Shown: positions 1 to 8,670, numbered from the stretch's first letter. The stretch: 64,000 nucleotides of DNA from Candidatus Sulfotelmatobacter sp. (GCA_036500765.1 DASYBM010000017.1:230180-294179); one strand, 5' to 3'. The notes: generated from the letters alone by a model not told the origin. Program-made: numbers and translations.

Positions 1-1
1 C

Positions 2-361
2 CCCCGGCCGCAAGACAATTCGCAAGCAACGCTCGCCCCGATTCTGAAAAAAGAAGATGGCCATGTCGACTTCTCCCGCTCCGCCGCAGAAATTTTCAAC
101 CGCATCCGCGGCTTCCAACCCTGGCCGGGCGCATACACAAAATTCCGCGGCAAGAACCTGCAAATCATAAAAGCACGCCCAGCCACCGAATCCTTGCCAC
201 CTGCGGAAATCCACGCAGAAGACGACCGACTCCTGGCCGGATGCGGCTACAACACATCGTTGGAACTATTGGAGCTTCAGCTAGAAGGGAAGAAACGTAC
301 CTACACCCCAGATTTCATCCGCGGCTATCGACCGAAGCCCGCCGAAAAGTTAGGCGTTTAG
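2..361 (+). CDS. fmt: Methionyl-tRNA formyltransferase, C-terminal part
   Basis: The frame is open from the window edge and ends at TAG 359-361, giving 119 residues. The translation carries the C-terminal OB-like domain of Fmt: DGHVDFSRSAAEIFNRIRGF followed by QPWPGAYT and a closing LEGKKRTY segment, all typical of the family. Fmt formylates the methionine on initiator tRNA using 10-formyl-tetrahydrofolate. The catalytic N-terminal domain lies outside the window. It precedes rsmB, an order seen in many bacteria. The gap to rsmB is 188 bases and holds a palindromic repeat. Confidence 0.9.
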   Translation, partial: PRPQDNSQATLAPILKKEDGHVDFSRSAAEIFNRIRGFQPWPGAYTKFRGKNLQIIKARPATESLPPAEIHAEDDRLLAGCGYNTSLELLELQLEGKKRTYTPDFIRGYRPKPAEKLGV

Positions 362-391
362 GGCAGTATAGTTGGTGGAACAAAAGAGCGA

Positions 392-435
392 TGTCATCCT
401 GAGCGAAGCCGTTTTTCAGGCGGAGCGAAGGATCT
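392..435. repeat. Dispersed palindromic repeat, family B copy 1
   Basis: Imperfect inverted repeat that starts with GTCATCCTGAGCGAAGC and ends with GGAGCGAAGGATCTC. The same head and tail recur at about nine other places in the window, usually between genes and once inside rnr. Confidence 0.75.
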
Positions 436-549
436 CAGTCTTATCTGCTCTCGCGCGGAAGCCAACAGACTATCGCTGAACATTCCTCAGTGCCCTCTGT
501 GGTGAAGGGTTAGCTTTCCCCAACCCACGAAAGCCTACAATCGAAACGA

Positions 550-1890
550 ATGCCGATCTCCCCCGCCCGCGCCGCCGCCTTTGACATCCTCCTCCGCGTC
601 GAACGCGATTACTCCTACGCCTCCGAACTCCTGCACTCCTCTGCCCATGCCAATCTCTCCACACCCGATCACGCCCTCGCCACTGAACTTGTCATGGGCG
701 TTCTCCGCTGGCGTTCCTGCCTCGACGCCGAAATCGCTACAGCTTCCTCGCAGCCTCTCTCGAAACTCGACCTCGAGATTCTCATTTCCCTGCGCCTCGC
801 CGTCTATCAATTCCTCTGGCTCGATCGCATACCGAAGCGCGCGGCTCTCCACGAAAGCGTCGAGTTGGTAAAGCGCGCTCGCAAACGCTCCGCCGCTCCA
901 TTCGTGAACGCGGTTCTACGCAAGCTCTCCCAATCGACACGTAGCGAAATTCTCGCGGGCGAGCCTTCCTCGCCAGAAATCTTGGCCCAAACTCTTGCCC
1001 ATCCGCAGTGGCTCGTAGAACGCTGGGCCCGCGAATACGGACTTCCCGCCACGCAGCAAATCTGCCAATTCGATCAGTCCATTCCAGCGACAGCAGTCCG
1101 CCTTCGCACCCCAACCATCGAAGCACAACTCCAGGAAGAAGGAGTCACTCTCGCGCCCGGAGCCCTTCTCGCCTCCGCCTGCCGCGTCCAAACCGGAGAT
1201 ATCACGAAAACTCGAGCCTTCCGCGAAGGTCAAATCGTTATCCAGGACGAAGCCTCGCAACTCGTCGCCGCCCTCCTGGGCCAGGGACTGAGCATCCTCG
1301 ACTGCTGCGCCGCCCCCGGCGGCAAGACACTAGCCATCGCAGACCGTAACCCCGCCGGTTCGATCATCGCCGTCGAACTCCATCCCCACCGCGCCCGCCT
1401 TCTTCGAAAGCTCTTGCGCCCCCACGCAGCGCGAATCCGGATCGTGACCGCCGACGCGCAACATCTCCCCATCACTGCCCAATTCGATCGCGTCCTCGCC
1501 GACGTCCCCTGCTCCGGCACCGGCACGCTCGCCCGCAATCCTGAAATCAAATGGCGTCTCGCACCGGCCGATCTCGGCGATCTCGCTCAACGCCAGCTCG
1601 CAATTCTCCGCTCCGCCCTCGCGCAAGTCGCTCCGGCAGGACGGCTCATCTACTCAACTTGTTCTCTGGAGAAAGAAGAAAACGAAGCCCTCGTCGAGCA
1701 AGCTCTGTCGGAAAACAAATCCTTCCGTCTTGTGGATTGCAGCCCAGAACTCAACCGCATGAAAAACACAGGCGACCTAACCTGGTCCGACCCACAATCT
1801 CTCGCGCGCGGTCCCTACCTCCGCACGCTGCCCGGCATCCACCCCTGCGACGGTTTCTTCGCCGCCATCTTCGAAAGATCTAGAGATTGA
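550..1890 (+). CDS. rsmB: 16S rRNA (cytosine-967-C5)-methyltransferase RsmB
   Basis: 446 residues, normal for RsmB/Sun. The N-terminal ~150 residues form the NusB-like RNA-binding domain (ARAAAFDILLRVERDYSYAS at the start). The SAM-binding motif LDCCAAPGGKT lies near residue 250. The family cysteines sit in DVPCSGTG (about residue 320) and YSTCSLEKEEN (about residue 371). The enzyme methylates C967 of 16S rRNA in the cytoplasm. The gene follows fmt on the same strand. Its stop codon directly abuts the stop codon of the convergent PASTA gene with no spacer, so the two transcripts must share or cross termination signals. Confidence 0.95.
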   Translation: MPISPARAAAFDILLRVERDYSYASELLHSSAHANLSTPDHALATELVMGVLRWRSCLDAEIATASSQPLSKLDLEILISLRLAVYQFLWLDRIPKRAALHESVELVKRARKRSAAPFVNAVLRKLSQSTRSEILAGEPSSPEILAQTLAHPQWLVERWAREYGLPATQQICQFDQSIPATAVRLRTPTIEAQLQEEGVTLAPGALLASACRVQTGDITKTRAFREGQIVIQDEASQLVAALLGQGLSILDCCAAPGGKTLAIADRNPAGSIIAVELHPHRARLLRKLLRPHAARIRIVTADAQHLPITAQFDRVLADVPCSGTGTLARNPEIKWRLAPADLGDLAQRQLAILRSALAQVAPAGRLIYSTCSLEKEENEALVEQALSENKSFRLVDCSPELNRMKNTGDLTWSDPQSLARGPYLRTLPGIHPCDGFFAAIFERSRD

Positions 1891-2661
1891 TCACCGCACC
1901 TCAAAATTAATACTTGCCCCCCCAAACACCTTCTGCCCCGCCCCTGGCGTCTGCGACACAATAATGCTCGCCGGCGAAGGCTGCGCCGGTGGCGCCACAG
2001 GCGCGATTGGAGCAGCCGGATTCGCCGCATCGGTCACTGCCGGCGCCGCCGCTGCAACGCTCACACTCCCCAACTTGAATCCCGAATCCTGAAGCGTCTG
2101 GCTCGCACTGCCCAACGGCTGGCCCACAAAGCTCGGCATCACAAATGCCTGCGCTTCCACCACCGCCGTCACCAGCAAGCTGATCTTCGGCGCCGTCACC
2201 TGCGTCGCGTTTGCCGTCGGGTTCTGCGCCAAAACCTGATCCGCAGGAATCCCCGGCTCTTCAACCCCGGCAATCGACGCCACATCCAGCCCGCGCCGCC
2301 GGATATTCAATTCCGCCGCATGCTCACTCTGCCCCGTCACATCCGGAATCTTCACCCGCGTCGGTCCCAAACTCTGCGCCACCCGCACCTGCCATCCGCG
2401 CCGCACTTTCGTCCCCGGCAACGGCAACTGCGACATGATTCTCCCCTCAGCAATCGTCGGACTGTAATACTGCCGCTCGATAGAAATCTGCAATCCCGGT
2501 CCCGCCACCGCCCGCTCCGCTTCTCCCGGCGTCAGCCCCACTAGCGCCGGCACCGCGACCTCCTGCCCATGAATCGCAAACCGCATCGCCGTCAGCGCCG
2601 ACACCATCGCCACAATCAAAAGCACCAGCGCCAGCATCGCAAATCGAATCGCCGATCTCAT
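1891..2661 (-). CDS. PASTA-domain membrane-anchored protein
   Basis: 256 residues. An N-terminal hydrophobic helix (residues ~6-26) is followed by about three PASTA repeats: VPALVGLTPGEAERAV, IPDVTGQSEHAAELNIRRRG and MPSFVGQPLGSASQTLQDSG. An Ala/Pro-rich linker lies within the last repeat. PASTA modules bind peptidoglycan or beta-lactam-like ligands, usually as the outer part of Ser/Thr kinases or penicillin-binding proteins. Here there is no kinase or transpeptidase domain, so the protein is probably a periplasmic muropeptide-binding or scaffold protein held in the inner membrane. The role is inferred. It converges with rsmB without spacer. Confidence 0.85.
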   Translation of the reverse strand: MRSAIRFAMLALVLLIVAMVSALTAMRFAIHGQEVAVPALVGLTPGEAERAVAGPGLQISIERQYYSPTIAEGRIMSQLPLPGTKVRRGWQVRVAQSLGPTRVKIPDVTGQSEHAAELNIRRRGLDVASIAGVEEPGIPADQVLAQNPTANATQVTAPKISLLVTAVVEAQAFVMPSFVGQPLGSASQTLQDSGFKLGSVSVAAAAPAVTDAANPAAPIAPVAPPAQPSPASIIVSQTPGAGQKVFGGASINFEVR

Positions 2662-2690
2662 CGTTCTCTCTGCCTGCTCAGGAATTGTAG

Positions 2691-2724
2691 CCGTCGGTCG
2701 CTCGTCGTCGGTCGTCGGTCGTTC
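2691..2724. repeat. GTCGGTC-type short tandem repeat
   Basis: Run of near-identical 7-8 base units (GTCGGTCG, CTCGTC, GTCGGTC) just upstream of the PASTA gene. The same type of unit recurs at 14410, 28116 and 51554. Confidence 0.6.
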
Positions 2725-2738
2725 CCAATCGATCTACT

Positions 2739-2810
2739 GGGTGCCCCATTTCTCGCGCGTCCTTTGCGCGAGAAAGCCTGCCCTGAGCTTGTCGAAGGGC
2801 GGGGCATTTT
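2739..2810. repeat. REP-like palindrome, family A copy 1
   Basis: Head GGGTGCCCCATTTCTCGCGC, then a complementary arm GCGCGAGAA, then a second piece ending GGGCGGGGCATTTT. The head is shared by eight elements in the window. This copy lies between the PASTA and peptidase genes. Confidence 0.75.
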
Positions 2811-2818
2811 TCCTCACT

Positions 2819-4942
2819 CTAGTTCCGTATCCCCATCTCCCCCAGTAAATAAGCATAATCAAACGCTGCCTCATGCAGCCGGTCATACCGTCCCGACGCC
2901 CCGCCATGCCCCGCTGGACTCAAATTCGTTTTCAAAATCAAAATATTATGATCCGTCCGCATGGCCCGCATCTTCGCCGTATATTTCGCCGGCTCCCAAT
3001 ACATCACCTGGCTGTCATTGAACGAGGTCTTCACCAGCATGTCCGGATAATTCTTCGCCTCAATGTTGTCGTACGGAGAATACGTAATCATGTAATCGAA
3101 CGCCGCTTTCTCCTTCGGATTCCCCCACTCCTCAAACTCGCCCACCGTCAGCGGCAAAGTTTCATCGAGCATCGTGTTCATCACATCGACAAACGGCACG
3201 CCCACAATCGCCGCATGAAACAAATCCGGACGCATGTTCAACACCGCTCCCATCAGCAATCCGCCCGCGCTGCGCCCTTCAATCGCCAGCCGGTCCTTCG
3301 ATCCATATCCGCGCTTCACCAGATCTTCCGCGCACGAAATAAAGTCGGTGAACGTCGTCCTCTTGTTCATCATGCGCCCCGCATCGTGCCAGGCCTTGCC
3401 CATCTCCCCGCCGCCGCGAATGTGCGCCACCGCCGTCACCACACCGCGATCGACCATGCTGAAAATATTCGAATTGAAAAACATGTCGATCGATATTCCA
3501 TACGACCCATAACCATACAAATAAAGCGCTCCCTTCCCATCGAGCTTCGCGCCCTTCAAATGCAGCACCGAAATCGGAATCTTCACTCCATCCGCCGCTG
3601 TCGCGTAAATCTGCTCCACCTGATATTTCGTGCGGTCGTATCCCCCCGGCACCTCTTTCTGCTTCAAAAGCACCGACGTCCCTTTCTCCATGTCATACGC
3701 ATACACCGACGGCGGCGTGATCGGCGACTGATACCCATACCGAAACTCCGTCGTGTCATACACCCGGTTTACATACGAATACGCCGCATACGCCGGCTCC
3801 GGAAACGCAATTCGCTTCGACTCCCCGCTTCGCAAATTCGATACGCGAATCTGTGGCAACCCGTTCGCTCGCTCGTAGAACACGCAAAAATCCTTAAAGA
3901 AATCCACATCGTCCAGCATGATGTCGGGATTATGCGCCACCACCTCATGCCAGTTCGTACTTCCCGGGTCCGTCACTGGAGTCCGCACCAGCCGGAAATT
4001 TCGCCCCGTGTCGTTCACCCGAATATAAAAATACCCAGCATTGTGGTCGGGATAATATTCCACGCCCTGTTTCCGCGGCTCCATCACCTTCCACTCCATC
4101 GTCGGATCGTTCGCCGAGATGTACCGCGCTTCCGTCGTCGTATGACTCGCCGAAACCAGAAAGATGTATTGCTGGCTGCGCGTCTTTCCCGCTTCTACCT
4201 CGAAGCGCTCATCTTTCTCCTCATACACAATCGGATCCTCTCCCGCCGATCCCGCCGTATGCTTGTACAGCCGGTACTGCCGCTTCGCCACCGCATCTTC
4301 CTGCGTATAAAAAATTGTCTGATTATCGTTCGCCCAAACCACCGAGCCCACACGCTCGGCGTGATCCACCAAAGTTTTTCCTGTCCTTAGATCCTTCACC
4401 GCCAGCGTGTACTGCCGGAAGCCAGTGTTGTCATACGAATAAGCCAGCAGATTCCCATCCGGACTCACCGCGAACGCGGCCACCGACATGAACACTTGTC
4501 CCTGCGCCAACTCGTTCTGATCCAGCACAATTTCCTCCGGCGCATCCATGCTGCCCTTGCGCCGGCATCGAATCGGATACTGCTTCCCTGCCTCGCTCCT
4601 CACATAATAAAAATAGTCGCCCTCGCGATACGGAACCTCGACATCGGTTTCCTTCACCCGCGACAGCATCTCGCCATACAACTTCGTCTGAAACGCTTCC
4701 GTCGGCTTCATCACCGCATCGGTATAAACGTTCTCCGCCTCCAGATAAGCCCGCACCTCCGGATTCGGCTTATCCCGCAGCCAGAAATAGTTGTCCACCA
4801 TCTTGTGCCCGTTCACTTCGGTCACATGCGGAACCACCTTCGCCACCGGCGGCGTCGGCAGCGTTGCAGTCTGCGCCGCCACCCCCATCAGCGTCCCCAA
4901 CACCACTCCGCCAACCAAAAACTGTCGCCGCGAACAATTCAT
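2819..4942 (-). CDS. ptrB: Tat-exported prolyl oligopeptidase-family peptidase (oligopeptidase B type, S9A)
   Basis: 707 residues from ATG 4942, chosen because AGGGGGAA lies just upstream and the protein then begins with a twin-arginine signal (SRRQFLVGG) and a hydrophobic stretch ending near residue 30. An upstream in-frame extension exists but includes a repeat element and is rejected. Residues ~40-430 form the beta-propeller; the C-terminal part is an alpha/beta hydrolase. The probable triad is Ser in GRSAGG (~557), Asp in FNDSQV (~642) and His in GHGG (~678). The DSQVMYWEPAKYTAKMR pattern is typical of oligopeptidase B, which cleaves short peptides after basic residues. Export through Tat suggests a periplasmic enzyme. 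The trypsin-like specificity is a family inference. Confidence 0.9.
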   Translation of the reverse strand: MNCSRRQFLVGGVVLGTLMGVAAQTATLPTPPVAKVVPHVTEVNGHKMVDNYFWLRDKPNPEVRAYLEAENVYTDAVMKPTEAFQTKLYGEMLSRVKETDVEVPYREGDYFYYVRSEAGKQYPIRCRRKGSMDAPEEIVLDQNELAQGQVFMSVAAFAVSPDGNLLAYSYDNTGFRQYTLAVKDLRTGKTLVDHAERVGSVVWANDNQTIFYTQEDAVAKRQYRLYKHTAGSAGEDPIVYEEKDERFEVEAGKTRSQQYIFLVSASHTTTEARYISANDPTMEWKVMEPRKQGVEYYPDHNAGYFYIRVNDTGRNFRLVRTPVTDPGSTNWHEVVAHNPDIMLDDVDFFKDFCVFYERANGLPQIRVSNLRSGESKRIAFPEPAYAAYSYVNRVYDTTEFRYGYQSPITPPSVYAYDMEKGTSVLLKQKEVPGGYDRTKYQVEQIYATAADGVKIPISVLHLKGAKLDGKGALYLYGYGSYGISIDMFFNSNIFSMVDRGVVTAVAHIRGGGEMGKAWHDAGRMMNKRTTFTDFISCAEDLVKRGYGSKDRLAIEGRSAGGLLMGAVLNMRPDLFHAAIVGVPFVDVMNTMLDETLPLTVGEFEEWGNPKEKAAFDYMITYSPYDNIEAKNYPDMLVKTSFNDSQVMYWEPAKYTAKMRAMRTDHNILILKTNLSPAGHGGASGRYDRLHEAAFDYAYLLGEMGIRN

Positions 4943-5276
4943 GATTCCCCCTAAATGAAATTTAGAAGCGACTTCGCGCCCGGGTGCCCCATTTCTCGCG
5001 CGCTCTTTGCGCGAGAAGTGGGGAAGTCCTCGGCCAAGCGCACGATACTCCGCCTCCACCGACAATTGCAACGTAGCATGAAACTTATGTGCGCCCGCCG
5101 CTGTCCCGCCGAGCCAAGCTCGACAGCTTCTTGCCCGGACCCCGAGAGTGCGCTCAATACGATCCCTCACCCACATTCTCACTTGACTTCCTTCCATGAC
5201 TCGGCGGAAAATCGCCCCCACCTCCCGCATTCGGCCCCGTAATCTGCTCCTTGGCAAGAATTTTTGAGGATACAAC
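4943..5276. other. Intergenic region with one REP-like palindrome
   Basis: 334 bases between two divergent genes. Apart from the family A palindrome at 4981-5025 no gene is supported. Both promoters must lie here, but no clear -35/-10 pair was found. Confidence 0.6.
4981..5025. repeat. REP-like palindrome, family A copy 2
   Basis: CGGGTGCCCCATTTCTCGCG, a short loop, then GCGCGAGAAGTGGGGA: an almost complete inverted repeat with the common family head. Confidence 0.8.
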
Positions 5277-6737
5277 TTGGCTTCAAAACCAGCGATTCCC
5301 GATGATTCGCGCGAAAGCACCAATCGCTCTGTCTGGCGCTGGAACTTCGGCATCGGCATCGTGTTCGTGGGCGCCGCTTTGATGTACGCCATCCATTTTC
5401 AGGATTGGAAAATGGCTCAGATGGCGTCCATATTCGGTGTCGCCCTGGTCATTGCAGGCATCGTCCTTCTCACCACGAACATCACCAGCAGCCTGCGTGG
5501 TGAAAACGGTCCGGACAATGCCCCGCCCGATGAAAAGCGTCAAGACAACGCCCAGCCCAACGATAAAGGTCAGGAGAACACCCAATGGCTGACCCGTCTG
5601 GTTTGGGTGGCCGCTTTCGGGATGGGCATCGTCGTTCTCTATGCCGTCCAATTTCAGGACTGGGTAATGGCTCGCGTCGCCTCCACCGCCGCCGTTGGCC
5701 TTATGGCGGCTGGCGCCGCCTGGCTTGTTGGCGCTCTTTTCGGATTCATCTTCGGCCTTCCGCACTCCCGAGAAGTCACTGTCATTCAGCCCCAAAACTC
5801 CCTTCCCCACGACTCTGATTCGTCGGTTTCTCAAAGTTACGTCCCCGACCGTTACCAGCGCAGCACCAGCCTGGAGCAGGTCTCCGACTGGCTCACCAAA
5901 ATGATTGTCGGTGTCGGGCTCACCCAGCTCGACAAAATTCCCCAGAAACTCAATCAGCTCGCCGGCTACATTTCTCAGGGATTTCTCTCCGGCAACACTC
6001 CCGAGAAAATCAGCGATCACGTTCTCGCCGTCAACTCCGCCTTCGCCCTCGCCATCTGCATCTACTTTGCGGTTGACGGCTTCCTCTTCGGCTTTCTCTG
6101 GGCCTGCCTGGATCTGTTCGAACTTTTCCGCAGCCTCGATAACAAGAACCTTCAGCGCCGCCTGCAAAAAACCGAAGCCCGCTCCGAAAACGCCGAATAC
6201 AAAGCCGCCGTGGCGCCCGACGTCACTTACGATGTCCTTAAGGCCCGTGACGAGGTCGCCGCAATCGAACAGAAAAAAAGAACCAACCAGCCCCTCGACA
6301 CGAATCGCGCCCAGGAGTTTATCAAGAAGCTTACTGAATACTCCTCTACGTTCCCCACCAATCGCCCACTCCACATCGTTCTTGCCAATCTCTATCTCGT
6401 GACCGATCAATTTGACATGGCGGTCGACACCTTGCGCCATTTCATCGCGGTCAAAGAAAAAGCCGGCCAGATGGACGACGACCTCGCCGCCGCTTGGTAT
6501 AACCTGGCTTGTTATTATTCGATACAGAGCGAAAAACTGCAGGATGGCCCCGCGAAGCAGAACCTTCTAAAGCAGGCGGAGTCCGCCCTCACGGTTTGTT
6601 TCGAAACCGCGCAGAAAAGCGGTCCAACCACCCTGGCAATACACTTGGATGCTTCGGAAAAAGACAAAAACAAAGACCTGAGCGGTCTCAGTCAAGCGGG
6701 CCTTCTCGAACCGACCTTGAAACGCTTTCGAAGCTAG
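5277..6737 (+). CDS. Membrane protein with duplicated hydrophobic hairpin and TPR-like C-terminus, function unknown
   Basis: 486 residues from a TTG start at 5277, supported by GAGG eight bases upstream; the first ATG lies well inside the first membrane segment. Two similar hydrophobic hairpins are visible, around residues 18-65 and 103-160. They share MYAIHFQDWKMAQMAS and LYAVQFQDWVMARVAS, so this is an internal duplication. A further hydrophobic segment lies near 255-285, followed by a charged helical region. The C-terminal part (PLHIVLANLYLVTDQFDMA, then AAWYNLACYYS) looks like tetratricopeptide repeats. I do not recognise the family. A membrane scaffold or protein-assembly role is possible but is only inference. 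Confidence 0.75.
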   Translation: MASKPAIPDDSRESTNRSVWRWNFGIGIVFVGAALMYAIHFQDWKMAQMASIFGVALVIAGIVLLTTNITSSLRGENGPDNAPPDEKRQDNAQPNDKGQENTQWLTRLVWVAAFGMGIVVLYAVQFQDWVMARVASTAAVGLMAAGAAWLVGALFGFIFGLPHSREVTVIQPQNSLPHDSDSSVSQSYVPDRYQRSTSLEQVSDWLTKMIVGVGLTQLDKIPQKLNQLAGYISQGFLSGNTPEKISDHVLAVNSAFALAICIYFAVDGFLFGFLWACLDLFELFRSLDNKNLQRRLQKTEARSENAEYKAAVAPDVTYDVLKARDEVAAIEQKKRTNQPLDTNRAQEFIKKLTEYSSTFPTNRPLHIVLANLYLVTDQFDMAVDTLRHFIAVKEKAGQMDDDLAAAWYNLACYYSIQSEKLQDGPAKQNLLKQAESALTVCFETAQKSGPTTLAIHLDASEKDKNKDLSGLSQAGLLEPTLKRFRS

Positions 6738-6910
6738 TCAGGCCATTTCATAACTAAAGCCTACCCTTCTCACACCCCCCCTGTCAAGCCCACCCCCCCC
6801 GATTACTTCCAGGTGTAAGAACAACCCATTGGGCAGAAGGGACTTGCCGTTCCGCCAGCGAGTAAACCACAGCCGGCGCCCTCGACAACATAGATTTATC
6901 GCCCCGATAG

Positions 6911-7312
6911 CCTTCCTCCCAACCGAATCCGAGCCCCGACCGACATCTGACCTGCGATAACGGCGTCTGTGCCTCCGGCGGCCTGGACCAACCGTGCTGT
7001 TTTACCGGTAATCAGTGTGGCTCGAACCTGGTCTCCTCGAACCTGGTCTCCTCGAACCCGGCCTGCTCGAACTTGGTCTGTGTAGCTGGCGGTAGGTCCT
7101 GCGCCGCCTGCACCCACAACGAACAGGCCTGCAACCAGCGCTGTGACCCGAATGACGCCTATTGCCAATGCCTATGCCACAACTCCAAATGCGGCTGTCA
7201 AAACGCCAACGGCTGTGGTCCCTGCTCCTTCGAGAGCTGCCATCCCTGGCAAGAAGGCTGGCCATCAGGCCGCGCCGAAGAATCTAGAACTAGAAGCTAG
7301 AAAGCTAGAAGC
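6911..7312 (+). pseudogene. Cysteine-rich secreted-protein fragment
   Basis: The frame is open from 6911 (just after a TAG) to the TAG at about 7310. It encodes a cysteine-dense sequence with spacings such as CDNGVCASGGLDQPCCFTGN and CQCLCHNSKCGC, and about 20 cysteines overall. This resembles the disulphide-rich repeats of secreted bacterial proteins. No ATG or GTG occurs in frame before the cysteine region; the only usual start is TTG 7073, which would cut off the first part. No signal peptide can be read in this frame. I therefore call it the 3' remnant of a gene whose 5' end was lost or frameshifted. A frame artefact remains possible, but the cysteine density argues against it. Confidence 0.4.
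7021..7080. repeat. 15-base tandem repeat, four units
   Basis: Four units of the form CTCGAACCTGGTCTC, the last two diverged (CTCGAACCCGGCCTG and CTCGAACTTGGTCTG). Within the cysteine-rich frame they encode SNLVS-type pentapeptides. Confidence 0.85.
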
Positions 7313-7335
7313 TAGAAGCCAGGAGCTAGGAGCTT
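7282..7335. repeat. AGCTAGA heptamer run overlapping the parB 3' end
   Basis: TCTAGAACTAGAAGCTAGAA and variants repeat with about a seven-base period up to and across the parB stop codon. Similar runs occur at 26061 and 59621. Confidence 0.7.
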
Positions 7336-8600
7336 CCTTTCCCCCTCAACATCTCCACTACCCGCTGATAGTCATCCACCGTGTGATACTCAATCACAAT
7401 CTTGCCCTTGCCCTTCCGGTCCCGGATTCGCACCCGCACCCCCAGCATCCGCTCCAAGTCCGTCTGCGCCGACCTCACATTCGGATCCACCCACCGCGCC
7501 CCGCTCTTCTTCCTCTCCTGGCCAGGTAACTGATCTCCCGGCAGCGGCGCCAGCAACCCCGTCATCCGCATCACCATCGCCTCGACTTGCTCAAACTTCA
7601 TCTGCTCTTTCACCACCCGCTGCCCCGCTTGCAGGATAATGTCCACGTCCTCCAGCTTCAACAGCTCCCTCGCCTCGCTGAAGCTGAGCCTCCCCGCAAT
7701 CAAGTGTTCCATCATCTCCTGCGGCAGCTTCAACAGCCGCATGTAGTTCGACACCGATTCGCGCGACATTCCCACCCGCTGCCCGATCTGCGCCTGCGTC
7801 AGGCTAAACTCCTTGCTCAGCACCCGGAACGCCTCCGCCTGCTCAATGCAATTCAAATCCTCGCGTTGCAGGTTTTCAATGATTGTCATCTCGGCCGCCT
7901 GTTGCTCCGAGACCCGCTTCACAATCGCCGGCACCATCGTCTTGCCCGCCATCCGCGACGCCCGGCACCGTCGCTCCCCCACGATCAGAATGTAGCGCCC
8001 TTCTTCCTCCGCCGGACGCACCACCACCGGCTGCACCACCCCCTGCGCCCGAATCGACTCCATCAACTCTTCCAGCTTCTCTTCGTCGAACTCATACCGT
8101 GTCTGGTAAGGATTCTTGTCAATCGCAGCCAGCTCAATGTTGACCACCAGATTCCCCGGCATCCGCGATTCCGCCTGCGCAAATATCGTGATGCCGGGCT
8201 CAGGAACTCCCACCGGATCGGATGGAAACCCGGGTGCCCCATTTCTCGCGTCCTTTGCGAGAAGTGGGGATTGGGGCAGACTGTCCGCAGAATGCTGCGG
8301 CCCGGCTTCATTGACAGCATCCTCCGCCACCGCTTGAATCACGCCGTCGAACCGTACTCCCGCCGTTGCTTCGTTCGAGGCGGTTGCGCCATCAGAGAGA
8401 GTTTTGTCAGGGAGAGTTTTGTCATTCCGAACGAAGTGAGGAACCTGCTGTTGGCCGGCAGCGCCACCACTCTGCCCAGGAGCCGTCCCGCCCGCAGCAG
8501 GGTTGACCCCCCGCGCCCCCGGCAACAACGATTCCAACCCCCGTCCCAAAGCGCGCCGCTTCTCCATCTTCTCCCCCGCCACTTTCTCCGTCGTAGCCAT
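7326..8600 (-). CDS. parB: Chromosome-partition protein ParB, with an expanded repeat-derived linker
   Basis: 424 residues from ATG 8600, chosen because GAGGG lies nine bases upstream; ATG 8567, which starts MEKRRALGRG, is an equally normal ParB beginning. After the conserved RRALGRGLESLLPG, which contacts ParA, comes a linker of about 130 residues. The core then follows: NPYQTRYEF, the CTP-binding loop GERRCRAS, the ENLQREDLN motif, an HTH (SLTQAQIGQRVGMSRESVSN) and the C-terminal dimer domain. ParB loads on parS, slides as a CTP clamp and works with ParA to segregate origins. The linker is far longer than usual. Its DNA contains a family A palindrome (8231-8270) and a family C repeat (8419-8452) translated in frame. 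The KAP gene separates it from parA. Confidence 0.93.
   Translation of the reverse strand: MATTEKVAGEKMEKRRALGRGLESLLPGARGVNPAAGGTAPGQSGGAAGQQQVPHFVRNDKTLPDKTLSDGATASNEATAGVRFDGVIQAVAEDAVNEAGPQHSADSLPQSPLLAKDARNGAPGFPSDPVGVPEPGITIFAQAESRMPGNLVVNIELAAIDKNPYQTRYEFDEEKLEELMESIRAQGVVQPVVVRPAEEEGRYILIVGERRCRASRMAGKTMVPAIVKRVSEQQAAEMTIIENLQREDLNCIEQAEAFRVLSKEFSLTQAQIGQRVGMSRESVSNYMRLLKLPQEMMEHLIAGRLSFSEARELLKLEDVDIILQAGQRVVKEQMKFEQVEAMVMRMTGLLAPLPGDQLPGQERKKSGARWVDPNVRSAQTDLERMLGVRVRIRDRKGKGKIVIEYHTVDDYQRVVEMLRGKGSS
8231..8270. repeat. REP-like palindrome, family A copy 3, inside parB
   Basis: CGGGTGCCCCATTTCTCGCG, short loop, GCGAGAAGTGGGGA. It lies wholly within the parB linker and is translated as part of LLAKDARNGAPG. 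Confidence 0.85.
8419..8452. repeat. Dispersed repeat, family C copy 1, inside parB
   Basis: TTGTCATTCCGAACGAAGTG plus AGGAACCTGCTG, translated as part of QQVPHFVRNDKTL. Reverse-oriented copies lie at 28828 and 29418. Confidence 0.75.
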
Positions 8601-8621
8601 CATCTGATCCCTCATTTTCCC

Positions 8622-8661
8622 TTGTCATCCTGAGGCGCTTTCTTCTGCGCCGAAGGATCTA
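8622..8661. repeat. Dispersed palindromic repeat, family B copy 2
   Basis: TTGTCATCCTGAGGCGC and GCGCCGAAGGATCT form the arms. It lies between parB and the KAP gene. Confidence 0.7.
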
Positions 8662-8670
8662 TGAATTCCC

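Larger units (their letters stand above)
6738..7325. other. 588-base gap with a cysteine-rich relic and tandem repeats
   Basis: Holds a cysteine-rich open frame (6911-7312) without a usable ATG, a 15-base tandem repeat and an AGCTAGA heptamer run that reaches the parB stop codon. No intact gene is supported. Confidence 0.55.

Noticed and set aside
2819..5392. Full 857-codon version of the oligopeptidase
   Set aside because: The first 150 codons run through a family A palindrome and lack conservation; the internal start has a strong ribosome-binding site and a Tat signal.
5283..6440. Long open frame (385 codons) on the minus strand opposite the membrane-TPR gene
   Set aside because: It mirrors the codon pattern of the plus-strand gene, has no domain and no ribosome-binding site; the plus-strand protein has clear membrane segments.
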